Assembly: GCA_000495505.1 (NCBI GenBank)
Contig: CP006833.1
Location: forward strand, 1,674,001 to 1,738,000
DNA length: 64,000 nucleotides
DNA from: Campylobacter fetus subsp. testudinum 03-427
GTDB taxonomy: Bacteria; Campylobacterota; Campylobacteria; Campylobacterales; Campylobacteraceae
Reading direction: 5' to 3'
Both the position numbers and the translations under genes were made by a program. The stretch's first letter is position 1, and each line of letters starts with the position of its first letter. The notes beneath the pieces were generated by a model. That model did no database searches and was not told the DNA's origin. It worked only from the letters and a program-made list of their open reading frames with translations. This document shows positions 23,770-33,019 of this stretch, piece after piece.

Positions 23770-25606
23770 TATTAGTTTAGAGGCAAATGAGTCTTTAACT
23801 AACATAATAGATGAAGTATTTAAGTTAAATCATCAAATTCTAATCATAGATGAGCAAAACAAAGATAAAAATGCTAGTTTAGGGCATGATCTTGACGCTT
23901 TAAAATCAAAAAAAACGGCTCTTTTTGAGCAAATTCCTCTTTTTATAACAAGTTATGATAGTGAAAATTTAAATAAAATCAAACGAGAGCGACTAAATTT
24001 ACAAAAAAAAGCTGAGCTTTTACTTAGTAACGCAGTTTCTGATAAATTTATAAAAGCAAAATTAAATGCTGAAAATGCAAATTTAGACGAGATATTTTAC
24101 AACGCGATATCTAGCTTGGCAAACGCATTTTTAAAAGATGCAAAACAAGACGATATAAACTCTATACTAGAAAATACCATAACAAATGTTCAAGTAACTG
24201 GATATCAAGATATGAAAGCTCTAAAAGACTCTTTAAATGACGAGTTAAAAGCTGAATTTAATGATAATTTTATAAATTTAGAGATCAAAAGACATAGCTA
24301 TCAAGAGATTTTGGACTATTTAAAAAGCCATTCAGACTTACTAGCAGGCAACTTTTTGTTTTCGAGTTTAAAATTAAAAGATGTGATAAACTATATAAAC
24401 AAACTTGTTCCATTTGATCAAGATACGTTTAATTTCGGTAAATTTTTTCTTATTTTAGTTGTTTTTGTATTTTTTATATCTATACGTAGAATGCTTTCAA
24501 AGATTGTATTTAGTATATTTACTGCATTTTTATCAAAAGAAAAAAAGATAGCCCACAAAGAGTTACAAGAGCAGTTTATACTAGTCATCAAAAAACCGAT
24601 TTCTGTCTTTTTGATAGCGTATTCTGTAGATGTATGCCTTAGTATATTTTACTATCCAAGTCCTGTTCCTATAAATTTTGCAAACTATTTTACTATAATC
24701 TATATAGTGCTTATATCTTGGTTGGTTCTTGGTATATTAGATGGATATGGAATGGTTATTTTAAGTAAAATAGCGCAAAAAAGTGGTAGAAAAGAGGTGG
24801 TAAATCTTATTATAAAAATTCTATATTTTATAGTAGTTATAATCACGATTTTACTGATTTTAAGTAGGCTTGGATTTGATATAAGTACTCTTATAGCGTC
24901 TCTTGGTATAGGAGGACTTGCGGTCGCTCTTGCTACAAAAGATATAATAGCAAACTTTTTTGCTTCCATTATGCTTTTGTTTGACAACTCATTTTCTCAA
25001 GGGGATTGGATAGTTTGCGCAGGAGTTGAGGGAACAGTAGTTGAGATAGGACTTAGAAAAACTACTGTTAGGACATTTGACAACGCTTTAGTATTCGTTC
25101 CAAACTCAAAAATAATGAGTGAAAACGTAAAAAACTGGAATAGAAGAAAAGTCGGAAGGCAGATTAAAATGACCATAGGTCTTAGCTATTCTTGTTCAAA
25201 AAAGAGTATAGAAGCTTGCATAAATGATATAAGAACGATGCTGCTAAACCATCCAGGAATTGCTAAAAGCGGAGTAGATAGTGCGCTAAACTCTAAAGAT
25301 TTCAGAATAAAATATCGCCAAAATATGATCTCAGTAGATGACTTAGCCGGATATAAAAGCAACCTTTTTGTAGTGCTTGACGAATTTGGAGATAGCTCTA
25401 TAAATATACTGATTTACTGCTTCAGCAAAACGGTGGTATGGGGAGAATTTTTAGCTACAAAACAAGATGTTATGTTAAAAATTATGGATATAGTGGAAAA
25501 ATACGACGACGCTAATTTCGCATTTCCATCAAACAGCATATACATAGAGAAGATGCCAACAATTGAATTTGAAAACTTAAATTTAAAAGGAGATAAAAAT
25601 GCGTGA
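23732..25606 (+). CDS. MscS-family mechanosensitive channel, large form
   Basis: 624 residues. A signal peptide or first helix (MIRFLIKFLLIFSISLEA) is followed by a periplasmic helical domain to about 235 and several membrane helices. The MscS pore helix and beta domain follow: LGIGGLAVALATKDIIANFFASIMLLFD, then WIVCAGVEGTVVEIGLRKTTVRTFDNALVFVPNSKIM. It acts as an osmotic release valve in the inner membrane. It overlaps canB upstream by 38 nt and the acidic ORF downstream by 8 nt. Confidence 0.92.
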   Translation: MIRFLIKFLLIFSISLEANESLTNIIDEVFKLNHQILIIDEQNKDKNASLGHDLDALKSKKTALFEQIPLFITSYDSENLNKIKRERLNLQKKAELLLSNAVSDKFIKAKLNAENANLDEIFYNAISSLANAFLKDAKQDDINSILENTITNVQVTGYQDMKALKDSLNDELKAEFNDNFINLEIKRHSYQEILDYLKSHSDLLAGNFLFSSLKLKDVINYINKLVPFDQDTFNFGKFFLILVVFVFFISIRRMLSKIVFSIFTAFLSKEKKIAHKELQEQFILVIKKPISVFLIAYSVDVCLSIFYYPSPVPINFANYFTIIYIVLISWLVLGILDGYGMVILSKIAQKSGRKEVVNLIIKILYFIVVIITILLILSRLGFDISTLIASLGIGGLAVALATKDIIANFFASIMLLFDNSFSQGDWIVCAGVEGTVVEIGLRKTTVRTFDNALVFVPNSKIMSENVKNWNRRKVGRQIKMTIGLSYSCSKKSIEACINDIRTMLLNHPGIAKSGVDSALNSKDFRIKYRQNMISVDDLAGYKSNLFVVLDEFGDSSINILIYCFSKTVVWGEFLATKQDVMLKIMDIVEKYDDANFAFPSNSIYIEKMPTIEFENLNLKGDKNA

Positions 25607-25772
25607 AGATTTTGAAGAATTAAATGATGATTTAGACGATGATATGGAAGAGCAAGATCTTGATGAAAACTTTGAAGATGAATTTAGCAACGGCAAGCAA
25701 GATAGTTATGATTACGATGAAAATGACTACTCTTACGACGATGAAGATGAAGAAGAGAGCTACGAGCATTAA
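25599..25772 (+). CDS. 57-aa extremely acidic protein
   Basis: The ORF begins MREDFEELNDDLDDD and ends ESYEH-stop. More than half of its residues are Asp or Glu, with a few Tyr and Ser and almost no hydrophobic core. An AAAAGGAGAT ribosome site with good spacing supports translation. It overlaps the mscS stop by 8 nt, and its own stop shares a base with the next start (TAATG), so it is locked into the operon. I do not recognise a function; the composition suggests a disordered cation- or basic-protein-binding tail-like peptide. Confidence 0.7.
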   Translation: MREDFEELNDDLDDDMEEQDLDENFEDEFSNGKQDSYDYDENDYSYDDEDEEESYEH

Positions 25773-27148
25773 TGCACTATTTCATATATCCAAACGGCGG
25801 GCATTCGCTTATGCTCGCTCATAATTTAGAACTTTTAGGTCATACGTACGAATTCTTAGACGACTTCAAAGTAGGACTTAAAATAGAAGAAAACTCGGAC
25901 AAAATAAATACCACAGGGGGGGGGTTAGCATTAATAGCTTGCGACACAACTCATCCAAAAAATCTAATTTTAAAAAAACAACTGATCAAAAAAGTTAAAA
26001 GCTTAAATTTGATACCAGTGGATGGATTTAAATGGATAATGAGTGAAATTTTAAGCTATTTAAAAGTAGAACCTCATAAAACTGCGGCTCTACTTCATTC
26101 TGGTATGAGCGATGGAAAACATCTTGGTGATATCATAAAATATCTAGAAAATAGTAAAACTTGCTTTGTGGAGATATTTACAGATTATTTCAATTATCAA
26201 ATAAGAAAATCAACTCAAAGCAATAGTGACAAAATACTACTTATCCCTTTTGAATATCTTAAATTTATAAATTTCAAAGTAGTATCGGCAACAGGTAGTT
26301 TTGAAAAATTTAATAAAAAACTTATGGTTCATCCAAAATCTATAAAAATTATGATTCCGCATGCTTACACGACTCCACTTGCGCTTTTAAGCTACTACGC
26401 AAGAAGAGATATTCATATAAAAGAAGAGATAAAAGAGTATCAAGATATGGCTATAGACTACTTCATAGTTCCTAGTCGTACAAATTATAAACTGTTTTTG
26501 GATATGGGTATAGATAAAAATAGACTCGTACCGCTTGGTTACCCAAGTTTGGATTTAAATTTAAAACACCACAAAGATCGCAAAGCAAAGAAATCAGTTC
26601 TTATAGCCTTATACAGTACAAAAAGTGTAGATAGTATCGTGCCTGCTTTAAAAGAACTGCTAAAAAACGGTTATAAAGTTATATTTAGACCAAAACCAGG
26701 ACAAGAGGAATTTGAGTGTAATCAAAATATTTTAAAAGAATTTAACGCAAATAAACTTTTTAAATTTGATACAAATACAAGAAAAACATCTCATGCTAAG
26801 ATAGATGACGAGCTTATAAGTGAAATTTGCTGCTGTGTAAGCGACTACTCAAGCCTTGCTTTTACGCTACCACTTACAAATCTTAGACCATGTATTTTGT
26901 ATTATCCTCAACATGTATTTGGTAAAAACTTTGGAAAACATCGTATAAACGGGGTAGATTATTCACTTGCAAATAGCAACTTACACATAATAGCAAAAAA
27001 CTCTAACGATATACTAAAAGCTATAAAAAATTTAAATTTAAACGAGTTTAAAACCAAAATAAAAAGCTATAGAGATAATGAGGTTTATAATTTAAGAAAT
27101 TCTAGTGAGGCTATAGCAAACTTTATAAGAGAGAAGCTAAACTCCTAA
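25772..27148 (+). CDS. CDP-glycerol glycerophosphotransferase-like protein, phase-variable
   Basis: 458 residues without signal peptide. The second half resembles the TagB/TagF glycerophosphotransferase fold: IPHAYTTP, a nucleotide-binding-like VIFRPKPGQEE, and the hallmark CVSDYSSLAFTLPLTNLRPCILYYPQ near the end. Such enzymes add glycerol phosphate or related groups to surface glycans. In epsilonproteobacteria they sit among capsule or LOS genes, whereas here the neighbours are mscS and aroC. Codons 49-51 are a run of nine G, in frame (TTGGGLALI), so the gene is ON in this sequence. Start ATG overlaps the acidic gene stop. Confidence 0.75.
   Translation: MHYFIYPNGGHSLMLAHNLELLGHTYEFLDDFKVGLKIEENSDKINTTGGGLALIACDTTHPKNLILKKQLIKKVKSLNLIPVDGFKWIMSEILSYLKVEPHKTAALLHSGMSDGKHLGDIIKYLENSKTCFVEIFTDYFNYQIRKSTQSNSDKILLIPFEYLKFINFKVVSATGSFEKFNKKLMVHPKSIKIMIPHAYTTPLALLSYYARRDIHIKEEIKEYQDMAIDYFIVPSRTNYKLFLDMGIDKNRLVPLGYPSLDLNLKHHKDRKAKKSVLIALYSTKSVDSIVPALKELLKNGYKVIFRPKPGQEEFECNQNILKEFNANKLFKFDTNTRKTSHAKIDDELISEICCCVSDYSSLAFTLPLTNLRPCILYYPQHVFGKNFGKHRINGVDYSLANSNLHIIAKNSNDILKAIKNLNLNEFKTKIKSYRDNEVYNLRNSSEAIANFIREKLNS
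25916..25924 (+). repeat. G9 homopolymer, contingency tract
   Basis: Nine consecutive G within codons 49-51 of the glycerophosphotransferase-like gene. Loss of one G gives ACA GGG GGG GGT TAG, an immediate stop. Gain of one G shifts to a frame that stops after roughly 30 codons. Poly-G tracts of 8-11 are the standard phase-variation switch in Campylobacter, and no other G or C run above five is visible in the window. Confidence 0.85.
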
Positions 27149-27177
27149 ACGGATTTTAGCTTATTTGAGATAAACTT

Positions 27178-28248
27178 TTAAAAGTATATTTTTTTTAAAT
27201 TTGAAAGTTTTGAGCTAACATTTAAAAGAAGCATATCAGATATAACAAGTCTTGCCATAGCAGTGGTAACTACGCTACCTCTTACGCCTATACAAGGATC
27301 ATGGCGACCTCTTAAAGCGCAAGTAACCTCATCGCCGTTTAAATTTATAGTAGGCTGATCTTTAAATATACTTGGAGTCGGCTTAAAATAAGTTTTTATA
27401 ATTATAGGCTCACCATTTGAGATACCGCCTAAGATACCGCCTGCGTTATTGCTCATAAATCCATTTTTATCCATAAAATCGTTGTTTTGGCTTCCTAAAA
27501 TCAAACTAGCTTCGCTTCCTAAACCTATCTCCACTCCTTTTACTCCATTTATACCCATCATAGCAGCTGCAAGTCTAGCATCAAGCTTATCATAAAGCAC
27601 CTCTCCAAGCCCTGCTGGAGCGCCATTTATAATAGTAAGAATAGTAGCACCTACGCTGTCGTTGCTGTTTTTTACATCTAGTATAAGATTTTTTGCGTTA
27701 TCTTCTATATCGCTATCAAGCATAAAAATTTCACTTTTACTAGCAAATTCAAAATCAATTTTATTTGATTTGAGTTTTCCTATACTAAAAACTCCACTTT
27801 TAACATCTATGTTAAACTCTTTTAACATCATAGATCCAAAAGCTCCTGCAGCTACTCGAACTGCGGTTTCTCTAGCACTACTTCTGCCTCCGCCTCTATG
27901 ATCTCGCACTGCGAATTTAGAAAAATATGTAAAATCCGCGTGTCCTGGTCTAAAAAGATCTTTTATACTATCGTAATCTTTTGAGTGCTGATTTGCATTT
28001 TTTATTATAAATCCTATAGGAGTTCCTGTGCTAAATCCTTCAAAAATACCACTTAATATCTCCACTTCATCAGCTTCTTTTCTGCTTGTAGCATACTTTC
28101 CACCCGGTTTTCTTTTATCCATTTCACTTCGCAAAAACTCTTCATCTATAGCTACTCCAGCAGGAAATCCATCTAAAACTCCTCCGATAGCTTTTCCGTG
28201 ACTCTCACCAAATGTAGTTAGTCTAAGCTTACTTCCAAATGTGTTCAT
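27178..28248 (-). CDS. aroC: Chorismate synthase
   Basis: 356-aa FMN-dependent enzyme making chorismate from EPSP, last step of the shikimate pathway. Signatures: [18 protein letters not shown] at the N-terminus, [29 protein letters not shown] and C-terminal [11 protein letters not shown]. The start [18 protein letters not shown] at 28248 is chosen over the longer ORF start at 28275, because it matches family N-termini and overlaps the rnc stop as ATGA. Confidence 0.96.
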   Translation of the reverse strand: MNTFGSKLRLTTFGESHGKAIGGVLDGFPAGVAIDEEFLRSEMDKRKPGGKYATSRKEADEVEILSGIFEGFSTGTPIGFIIKNANQHSKDYDSIKDLFRPGHADFTYFSKFAVRDHRGGGRSSARETAVRVAAGAFGSMMLKEFNIDVKSGVFSIGKLKSNKIDFEFASKSEIFMLDSDIEDNAKNLILDVKNSNDSVGATILTIINGAPAGLGEVLYDKLDARLAAAMMGINGVKGVEIGLGSEASLILGSQNNDFMDKNGFMSNNAGGILGGISNGEPIIIKTYFKPTPSIFKDQPTINLNGDEVTCALRGRHDPCIGVRGSVVTTAMARLVISDMLLLNVSSKLSNLKKIYF

Positions 28249-28916
28249 ATATTTATTCCTTGCAAAACTTTCCACGCAGCACTCTGTTCAGCCTCTTTTT
28301 TACTATTTCCAATGGCGCGCGCAAGCTCCTTGTCGTTTAAAAAAACAGCCATTTCAAAACTTTTTTTATGATCTGGTCCGCTTGAACTTATAAGCTCATA
28401 TCTAGGAGTCACACCAAATCTTGCTTGAGTTATCTCTTGCAAAGTTGTTTTATAGTCTTTTCCAAGACTTTGTAAGTCTATATTATTATACTGAGATTCC
28501 AAAAGATTTATAAAAATTTTTTTGACCACTTCTAAACCGCTTTCTAAATATATAGCCCCCATAAGCGCTTCTAAAGCATCACTAACTAAGCTCGGCTTAT
28601 TTCTTCCATTATTATTATCCTCAGCAGCAGATAGATATAAAAAATCACCTAATTTTATCTGTGAGCTTATACTTGCAAAACTCTTTTCATTTACTAAAGC
28701 CGCTCTTAGCTTTGAGAGATTTCCCTCATCGGTATCTTTAAATTTAAAAAACAGATACTCACCTACTATAAGATCCAAAACAGCATCTCCCAAAAACTCA
28801 AGCCGTTCATTATTTACGCTACTTTTCATACTCTTATGAGTTAGCGCCTCCTTTAACAACGTTTTATCTTTAAATTTATAACCTAAATACTCTTCTAATC
28901 TATTTAATTTATCCAT
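28245..28916 (-). CDS. rnc: Ribonuclease III
   Basis: 223-aa double-strand-specific endoribonuclease for rRNA and mRNA processing. The catalytic signature [21 protein letters not shown] lies near residue 37, with the second acidic cluster [18 protein letters not shown] near 108. A C-terminal dsRNA-binding domain (about 150-220, [41 protein letters not shown]) follows. Overlaps rnhA by 8 nt and aroC by 4 nt. Confidence 0.96.
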   Translation of the reverse strand: MDKLNRLEEYLGYKFKDKTLLKEALTHKSMKSSVNNERLEFLGDAVLDLIVGEYLFFKFKDTDEGNLSKLRAALVNEKSFASISSQIKLGDFLYLSAAEDNNNGRNKPSLVSDALEALMGAIYLESGLEVVKKIFINLLESQYNNIDLQSLGKDYKTTLQEITQARFGVTPRYELISSSGPDHKKSFEMAVFLNDKELARAIGNSKKEAEQSAAWKVLQGINI

Positions 28917-29334
28917 TTTGTGCCTTTATCGCTTGATCTCTTGCTAATTTATCGCACTCTTCATTTTGCGGATGACCGTTATGTGCTTTTACCCAGTTTG
29001 CGCTAACTTTGTGAATGCTTAGAAGCTCTAATAGCTCCTGCCATAGTTCTACATTTTTTACATTTTTAAATTTTTTCTTGATCCAGCCATCAAGCCATAT
29101 ATTTATAGCATTTGCTACGTAGCTACTATCTGTATAAAGGCTCACTTCGCACGGCTCTTTTAATGCTTTTAAACCTTCTATCACGGCTTGTATTTCCATT
29201 TTGTTATTTGTAGTGTAAGTAGCTCCACCGCTAGAGGATTTTTTATATCCTTCATACTCAAGTATGTAAGCCCAGCCGCCCGCTCCTGGATTATTTAAAC
29301 AACTTCCGTCGCTAAAAAGGCATATCTTCTTCAC
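28909..29334 (-). CDS. rnhA: Ribonuclease HI
   Basis: 141-aa enzyme cutting RNA in RNA:DNA hybrids. Catalytic residues are visible in [16 protein letters not shown] (first Asp), [12 protein letters not shown] (Glu), LYTDSSYV (Asp) and [12 protein letters not shown] (last Asp). The handle region [15 protein letters not shown] is present, as in the E. coli-type enzyme. It sits between the TPR gene and rnc with overlaps on both sides, a conserved Campylobacter order. Confidence 0.95.
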   Translation of the reverse strand: MKKICLFSDGSCLNNPGAGGWAYILEYEGYKKSSSGGATYTTNNKMEIQAVIEGLKALKEPCEVSLYTDSSYVANAINIWLDGWIKKKFKNVKNVELWQELLELLSIHKVSANWVKAHNGHPQNEECDKLARDQAIKAQNG

Positions 29335-30328
29335 TAGTATCCTTTGTAACGTGGGTTAAAATTTTTACACTTCCTAATCTCGCGCAGCTTGGACAACGGT
29401 AGAAAAATAGCGGATAACTTGTTTTGCACTCAGTACAAAAATAACTAAAACTAAGAGTTGCTCCAAGAGATCTATCGTTTGCAGCCTTTAAAAGAGCTAA
29501 ATTAAAATCTTTTGGCTCATCATTAGATAGACCTTTGGCACCTAAAAGCTCTTTGAAATCCGCATTTTTTAAATTTAAAAGATTATCAAGTCTAAAAACT
29601 ATATCTATACACTCATCAAGGCGCGGCATAGTTAGGCTGTCTAAAGGCTCATTATGCCTTATAAACTGTTCTAAAACCATTCTTTTTAAAAGTGGGAAAT
29701 CTTCGCTAAGACTTAGAATTTGAGCTGCTTTTTCATTAAATTTACTAGTTTGACTAGTGATTATAAGAGCTTTTATATAAGCAACTTCAGCTTTTGTATC
29801 CGCACCTTGTTCATTCAAAGCATCTAAAGTTTCAAGACTATTTTCATACATTCTAAGCTTTTCGTATGTCACGCCAAGATATCTTAAAGCTTCACTGTTT
29901 CTAGGGCTTAGTTTAAGAGATTCTAAAAATACCTCACTAGCTTTTTTTAAAAATCCAGCTTTTAGATATATTTTTCCTAACGCTACTAACAAAAACTCAC
30001 GTTGCTTTTTGCTAGGTGATTTATCGATAGCAACTAAATACACACTTATAGCCTTATCAAAATCTCCACTTTTTGCAAAAGTGAGCGCTAAAACGCTAAG
30101 CGAGTTTGTATCAACATCAAGTTCAAGAAGCATCTTTTTGTGCTTTTCGCTAAGTCCGCTGCTATTTTCAAATTTTTTAACAAATTTCTCTATGCTATGT
30201 TTTTCGTCTTTGATAGAAAAAATACCCCAAACATAGCTAAGCACAGCTATTAAAAGAAGTACTCCAAAAAATACAATAAGCCCAAAAATCGGATCTCTAT
30301 ACTCTACAAAAAAGAAGTCCAAATACAA
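29312..30328 (-). CDS. LapB-like membrane-anchored TPR protein with zinc ribbon
   Basis: 338 residues. An N-terminal membrane helix (about 12-36) is followed by four or more TPR units (residues of about 75-240, e.g. GDFDKAISVYLVAIDKSPSK and GFLKKASEVFLESLKLSPRN). A C-terminal rubredoxin-like ribbon has CTEC and CPSC pairs (about 297-315). Helix plus TPR plus rubredoxin-type end is the LapB/YciM plan, the E. coli protein that controls LpxC turnover and LPS assembly. This one is shorter (LapB has about 389 aa and nine TPRs). Function by architecture only. Overlaps rnhA by 23 nt. Confidence 0.75.
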   Translation of the reverse strand: MYLDFFFVEYRDPIFGLIVFFGVLLLIAVLSYVWGIFSIKDEKHSIEKFVKKFENSSGLSEKHKKMLLELDVDTNSLSVLALTFAKSGDFDKAISVYLVAIDKSPSKKQREFLLVALGKIYLKAGFLKKASEVFLESLKLSPRNSEALRYLGVTYEKLRMYENSLETLDALNEQGADTKAEVAYIKALIITSQTSKFNEKAAQILSLSEDFPLLKRMVLEQFIRHNEPLDSLTMPRLDECIDIVFRLDNLLNLKNADFKELLGAKGLSNDEPKDFNLALLKAANDRSLGATLSFSYFCTECKTSYPLFFYRCPSCARLGSVKILTHVTKDTSEEDMPF

Positions 30329-30370
30329 ACCTATATATTAAATTTAATGACCATTATAGCAAACTCAAGG

Positions 30371-30376
30371 TATAAT
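30371..30376 (+). promoter_or_regulatory. -10 element of dnaG at the start codon
   Basis: TATAAT preceded by AAGG, with only seven bases (CTCGCTT) before the dnaG ATG at 30384. Normal initiation 6-8 nt after the -10 would place the first transcribed base at or next to the A of ATG, so the message would be leaderless. Confidence 0.5.
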
Positions 30377-30383
30377 CTCGCTT

Positions 30384-32024
30384 ATGATAGAAGCTAGCAG
30401 CATTGAAAATTTAAAAAATATCGTTGATATAGCAGACGTTGTAGGCAGTTATCTACCTCTTAAACGTTCTGGAAGCGACTTTGTATGCGTATGCCCATTT
30501 CATAATGATAAAAATCCGTCTATGAGAGTAAGCCCTAGCAAAGGTATTTTTCACTGTTTTTCTTGTAAAGCCGGCGGAGATAGTATTAAATTTATAATGG
30601 ATTATGAAAAACTCAGCTATCCTGAAGCTATAGAAAAATTAGCAAATATGTACAACTTCACGCTAAATTACACAGATACCAAAAACGAGCTTCATTATGA
30701 TAAAAAAATATTAGAAAATTTAAATTTATATTATAAAAGTATGCTTTATAAAAACCGTGAAGCTATAAACTATCTTTATAGTCGTGGTATAAACGATGCT
30801 ATGATAGAAAAATGGGAGCTTGGCTGGGCAGGTGCGTCTCAAGCAACTATAAATTTACTAGAAAATGAAAAAATAGAACCAAAAGAAGCACTGTACGTAG
30901 GAGCAGTCAAACAAAATGAAACAGGGATTTATGCTAGCTTTATAAACCGTATAACTTTTCCTATTTATAATCATCTTGGAAAACTTGTCGGATTTGGCGG
31001 TCGCACGATATCAAATAGTCCAGCAAAATACGTAAATTCACCACAGTCTGCTATATTTGATAAATCAAAACTGCTTTACGGATATGATAAAGCTAAAAAT
31101 CAGATATTTAAAAAAGGCGAAATCATCATTTGCGAAGGTTATATGGACTGCATAATGCTACATCTTGCAGGACTTAACAACGCCGTAGCCGTTCTTGGAA
31201 CTGCGCTCACTGAAAAACATATTCCTCTTTTGAAGCGTTCTGATATAAAAGTTATTTTAAGTTTTGATAGCGATGAAGCTGGCGTCAATGCTGCATTTAA
31301 AAGTGCAAAATTATTAGCTAGTAGCGAGTGTGACGGAAGAGTAGTTCTTATAAGAGGAGGAAAAGATCCAGCTGAGCTTGTGGCTAGCGGTATGGCAAAT
31401 GAGTTAAGAAATAGTTTAGAAGGCGGGGTTGAGCTTGGAGAGTTTTATATAAGACACCTCATAAAATCCTTAAATCCCAAAACTCCTCTTGAGATCGCCA
31501 AAACTCTTGAAAGCGTACAGGAATTTACAAAAGGATTAAAAGAAATAGTAGCAAACTCATACGTGCCACTGGTCTCTTCACTCCTTGGTTTAGCTCCAAA
31601 TAGTTTTAGTCTTTGCAGCAATGGTTTTAGATATTCACCAAAAAAACAGATGACAAAAGAGACCAAAAGTGTAAAAAAAGATCTACTCGAACTTGAAATT
31701 TTAAAAAATATGCTTTTAAATAGGGATTATTTAGAGATAGTAAAATCAGACTGCGGAAGCGATATGTTTGTAACTCACAATGAAATTTATAAAGCAGTAA
31801 CCATCTCTCAAAATCCAAATAATCCACACATAAGAGAGCTTAGTTTAAATGATAATTTTGAAATTTATGATAGTTTAGATAGACTAAAAAAAGCACTAAA
31901 TATACTAAAAATAAACTTTTGCGATAAAACTATCGTCTTGCTTGCTAGCTCAAATGACGAATCTAAATTTGAAAAAATAGCACAATTACAAAATATAAAA
32001 AAGCAATTAAAAGGAAATCAATGA
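30384..32024 (+). CDS. dnaG: DNA primase
   Basis: 546-aa replication primase. The N-terminal zinc domain has CPFHNDKNPSMRVSPSKG with HCFSCKAGG. The RNA polymerase/TOPRIM core includes GFGGR, EGYMDCIMLH (catalytic Glu), AVLGTALT and LSFDSDEAG (Asp pair). The C-terminal helicase-binding part (about 430-546) is short and divergent, as in other epsilonproteobacteria. No ribosome site lies directly upstream; AAGG at 30367-30370 is 13 nt away. It overlaps the PP-loop gene by 4 nt. Confidence 0.95.
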   Translation: MIEASSIENLKNIVDIADVVGSYLPLKRSGSDFVCVCPFHNDKNPSMRVSPSKGIFHCFSCKAGGDSIKFIMDYEKLSYPEAIEKLANMYNFTLNYTDTKNELHYDKKILENLNLYYKSMLYKNREAINYLYSRGINDAMIEKWELGWAGASQATINLLENEKIEPKEALYVGAVKQNETGIYASFINRITFPIYNHLGKLVGFGGRTISNSPAKYVNSPQSAIFDKSKLLYGYDKAKNQIFKKGEIIICEGYMDCIMLHLAGLNNAVAVLGTALTEKHIPLLKRSDIKVILSFDSDEAGVNAAFKSAKLLASSECDGRVVLIRGGKDPAELVASGMANELRNSLEGGVELGEFYIRHLIKSLNPKTPLEIAKTLESVQEFTKGLKEIVANSYVPLVSSLLGLAPNSFSLCSNGFRYSPKKQMTKETKSVKKDLLELEILKNMLLNRDYLEIVKSDCGSDMFVTHNEIYKAVTISQNPNNPHIRELSLNDNFEIYDSLDRLKKALNILKINFCDKTIVLLASSNDESKFEKIAQLQNIKKQLKGNQ

Positions 32025-33010
32025 ATAAAAAATGTCTGGCGCTATTTAGCGGTGGGCTTGATAGTATGCTTGCTATCAAACTTATAAGTTCGCAAGGTAT
32101 AAAAGTGCATGCCTTAAATATCGATATCGGTTTTGGAGGAAACAAGGATAAAGCAGAGCTTATGAGGCGTAGAGCAAAAATGGCTGGAGCTACTTTTGAG
32201 GTGGTAAATGTAAGAAGCAGATATCTACAAGAGGTTCTTTTCAACCCCAAATTTGGCTATGGCAAACAGTTTAATCCTTGTATTGATTGCCATGGATTTA
32301 TGTTTAGAACGGCGATCTCTATGCTAAAAGATTACGGTGCGAGCTTTGTTATCAGCGGTGAAGTAGTTGGTCAGCGTCCCATGAGTCAAAGAAACGATGC
32401 TATGGTTCATGTAAAAAATCTAGCCTTAGATGAAAACGATATAATTTTGCGTCCGCTTTGCGCAAAACTGCTAAAACCAACAAAACCAGAACGTGAAGGT
32501 TTAGTAGATAGAGAAAAACTCTTAGATCTAAATGGTCGTGGCAGAAATCCTCAACTCACTCTTGCGAAAGAATTTGGTTTTAGTGATTTTGAAACGCCTG
32601 GGGGAGGATGTCTATACACAATGGAGGGATTTTCTAATCGTATTAGAGATTTTATTAAATTTGATAAAGATATGAGCGAAAATGACTTGCAAAGTCTGCG
32701 TTATGGTCGTCATTTACGTTTGCCAGGAGGCGCAAAAATGATAATCGGTCGCGACGAAAATGACAACGCTCATTTAGAAGCTTTAAGTTTAGACAAAATG
32801 TCTAGCATAAACTTTGATGACGTGATCGGAGCTCATTCATTCATCAGTAAAAACGCATCAAAAGAGGATCTGTGGCTTGGCGCGCGTCTTGCCATAACAT
32901 ACTGCAAAAGCGATATCTCACAAATTTACACCGCGAAAATAGGTGACAAAACGCTCGAAGTATCGCCTTTTGAAAGTAAAAATATAGCGCAAACATATTT
33001 TATAAAGTAA
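32021..33010 (+). CDS. PP-loop ATPase, ThiI/tRNA-thiolation-like
   Basis: 329 residues. The PP-loop ATP-pyrophosphatase motif ALFSGGLDSMLAIKL is at the N-terminus. A Cys pair motif (FNPCIDCHGFM, about residue 86) follows, then VVGQRPMSQR and ETPGGGCLYT with another conserved Cys. Proteins of this type are often annotated as tRNA (5-methylaminomethyl-2-thiouridylate) methyltransferase-like, but they are a separate, poorly characterised group related to ThiI and tRNA thiolases. The C-terminal 100 residues look like an RNA-binding (NFACT-R-type) region; that is tentative. ATGA overlap with dnaG. A homolog lies in the same neighbourhood of C. jejuni. Confidence 0.8.
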   Translation: MNKKCLALFSGGLDSMLAIKLISSQGIKVHALNIDIGFGGNKDKAELMRRRAKMAGATFEVVNVRSRYLQEVLFNPKFGYGKQFNPCIDCHGFMFRTAISMLKDYGASFVISGEVVGQRPMSQRNDAMVHVKNLALDENDIILRPLCAKLLKPTKPEREGLVDREKLLDLNGRGRNPQLTLAKEFGFSDFETPGGGCLYTMEGFSNRIRDFIKFDKDMSENDLQSLRYGRHLRLPGGAKMIIGRDENDNAHLEALSLDKMSSINFDDVIGAHSFISKNASKEDLWLGARLAITYCKSDISQIYTAKIGDKTLEVSPFESKNIAQTYFIK

Positions 33011-33019
33011 ATTTAGCTA

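Noticed and set aside
25639-25824. 61-codon forward ORF over the acidic gene
   Set aside because: It is the shifted frame of the acidic ORF, reading Met/Lys/Thr repeats; the acidic frame has the ribosome site and coupled start and stop.
28249-28275. Nine-codon N-terminal extension of aroC
   Set aside because: The longer start reads into rnc and does not resemble chorismate synthase; [10 protein letters not shown] is the family N-terminus and gives an ATGA overlap.
32600-32604. G5 run in the PP-loop gene (also a G5 near 51851 in chuB) as possible phase-variation tracts
   Set aside because: Runs of five are too short for measurable slippage and lie in conserved Gly codons; only the G9 at 25916 qualifies.
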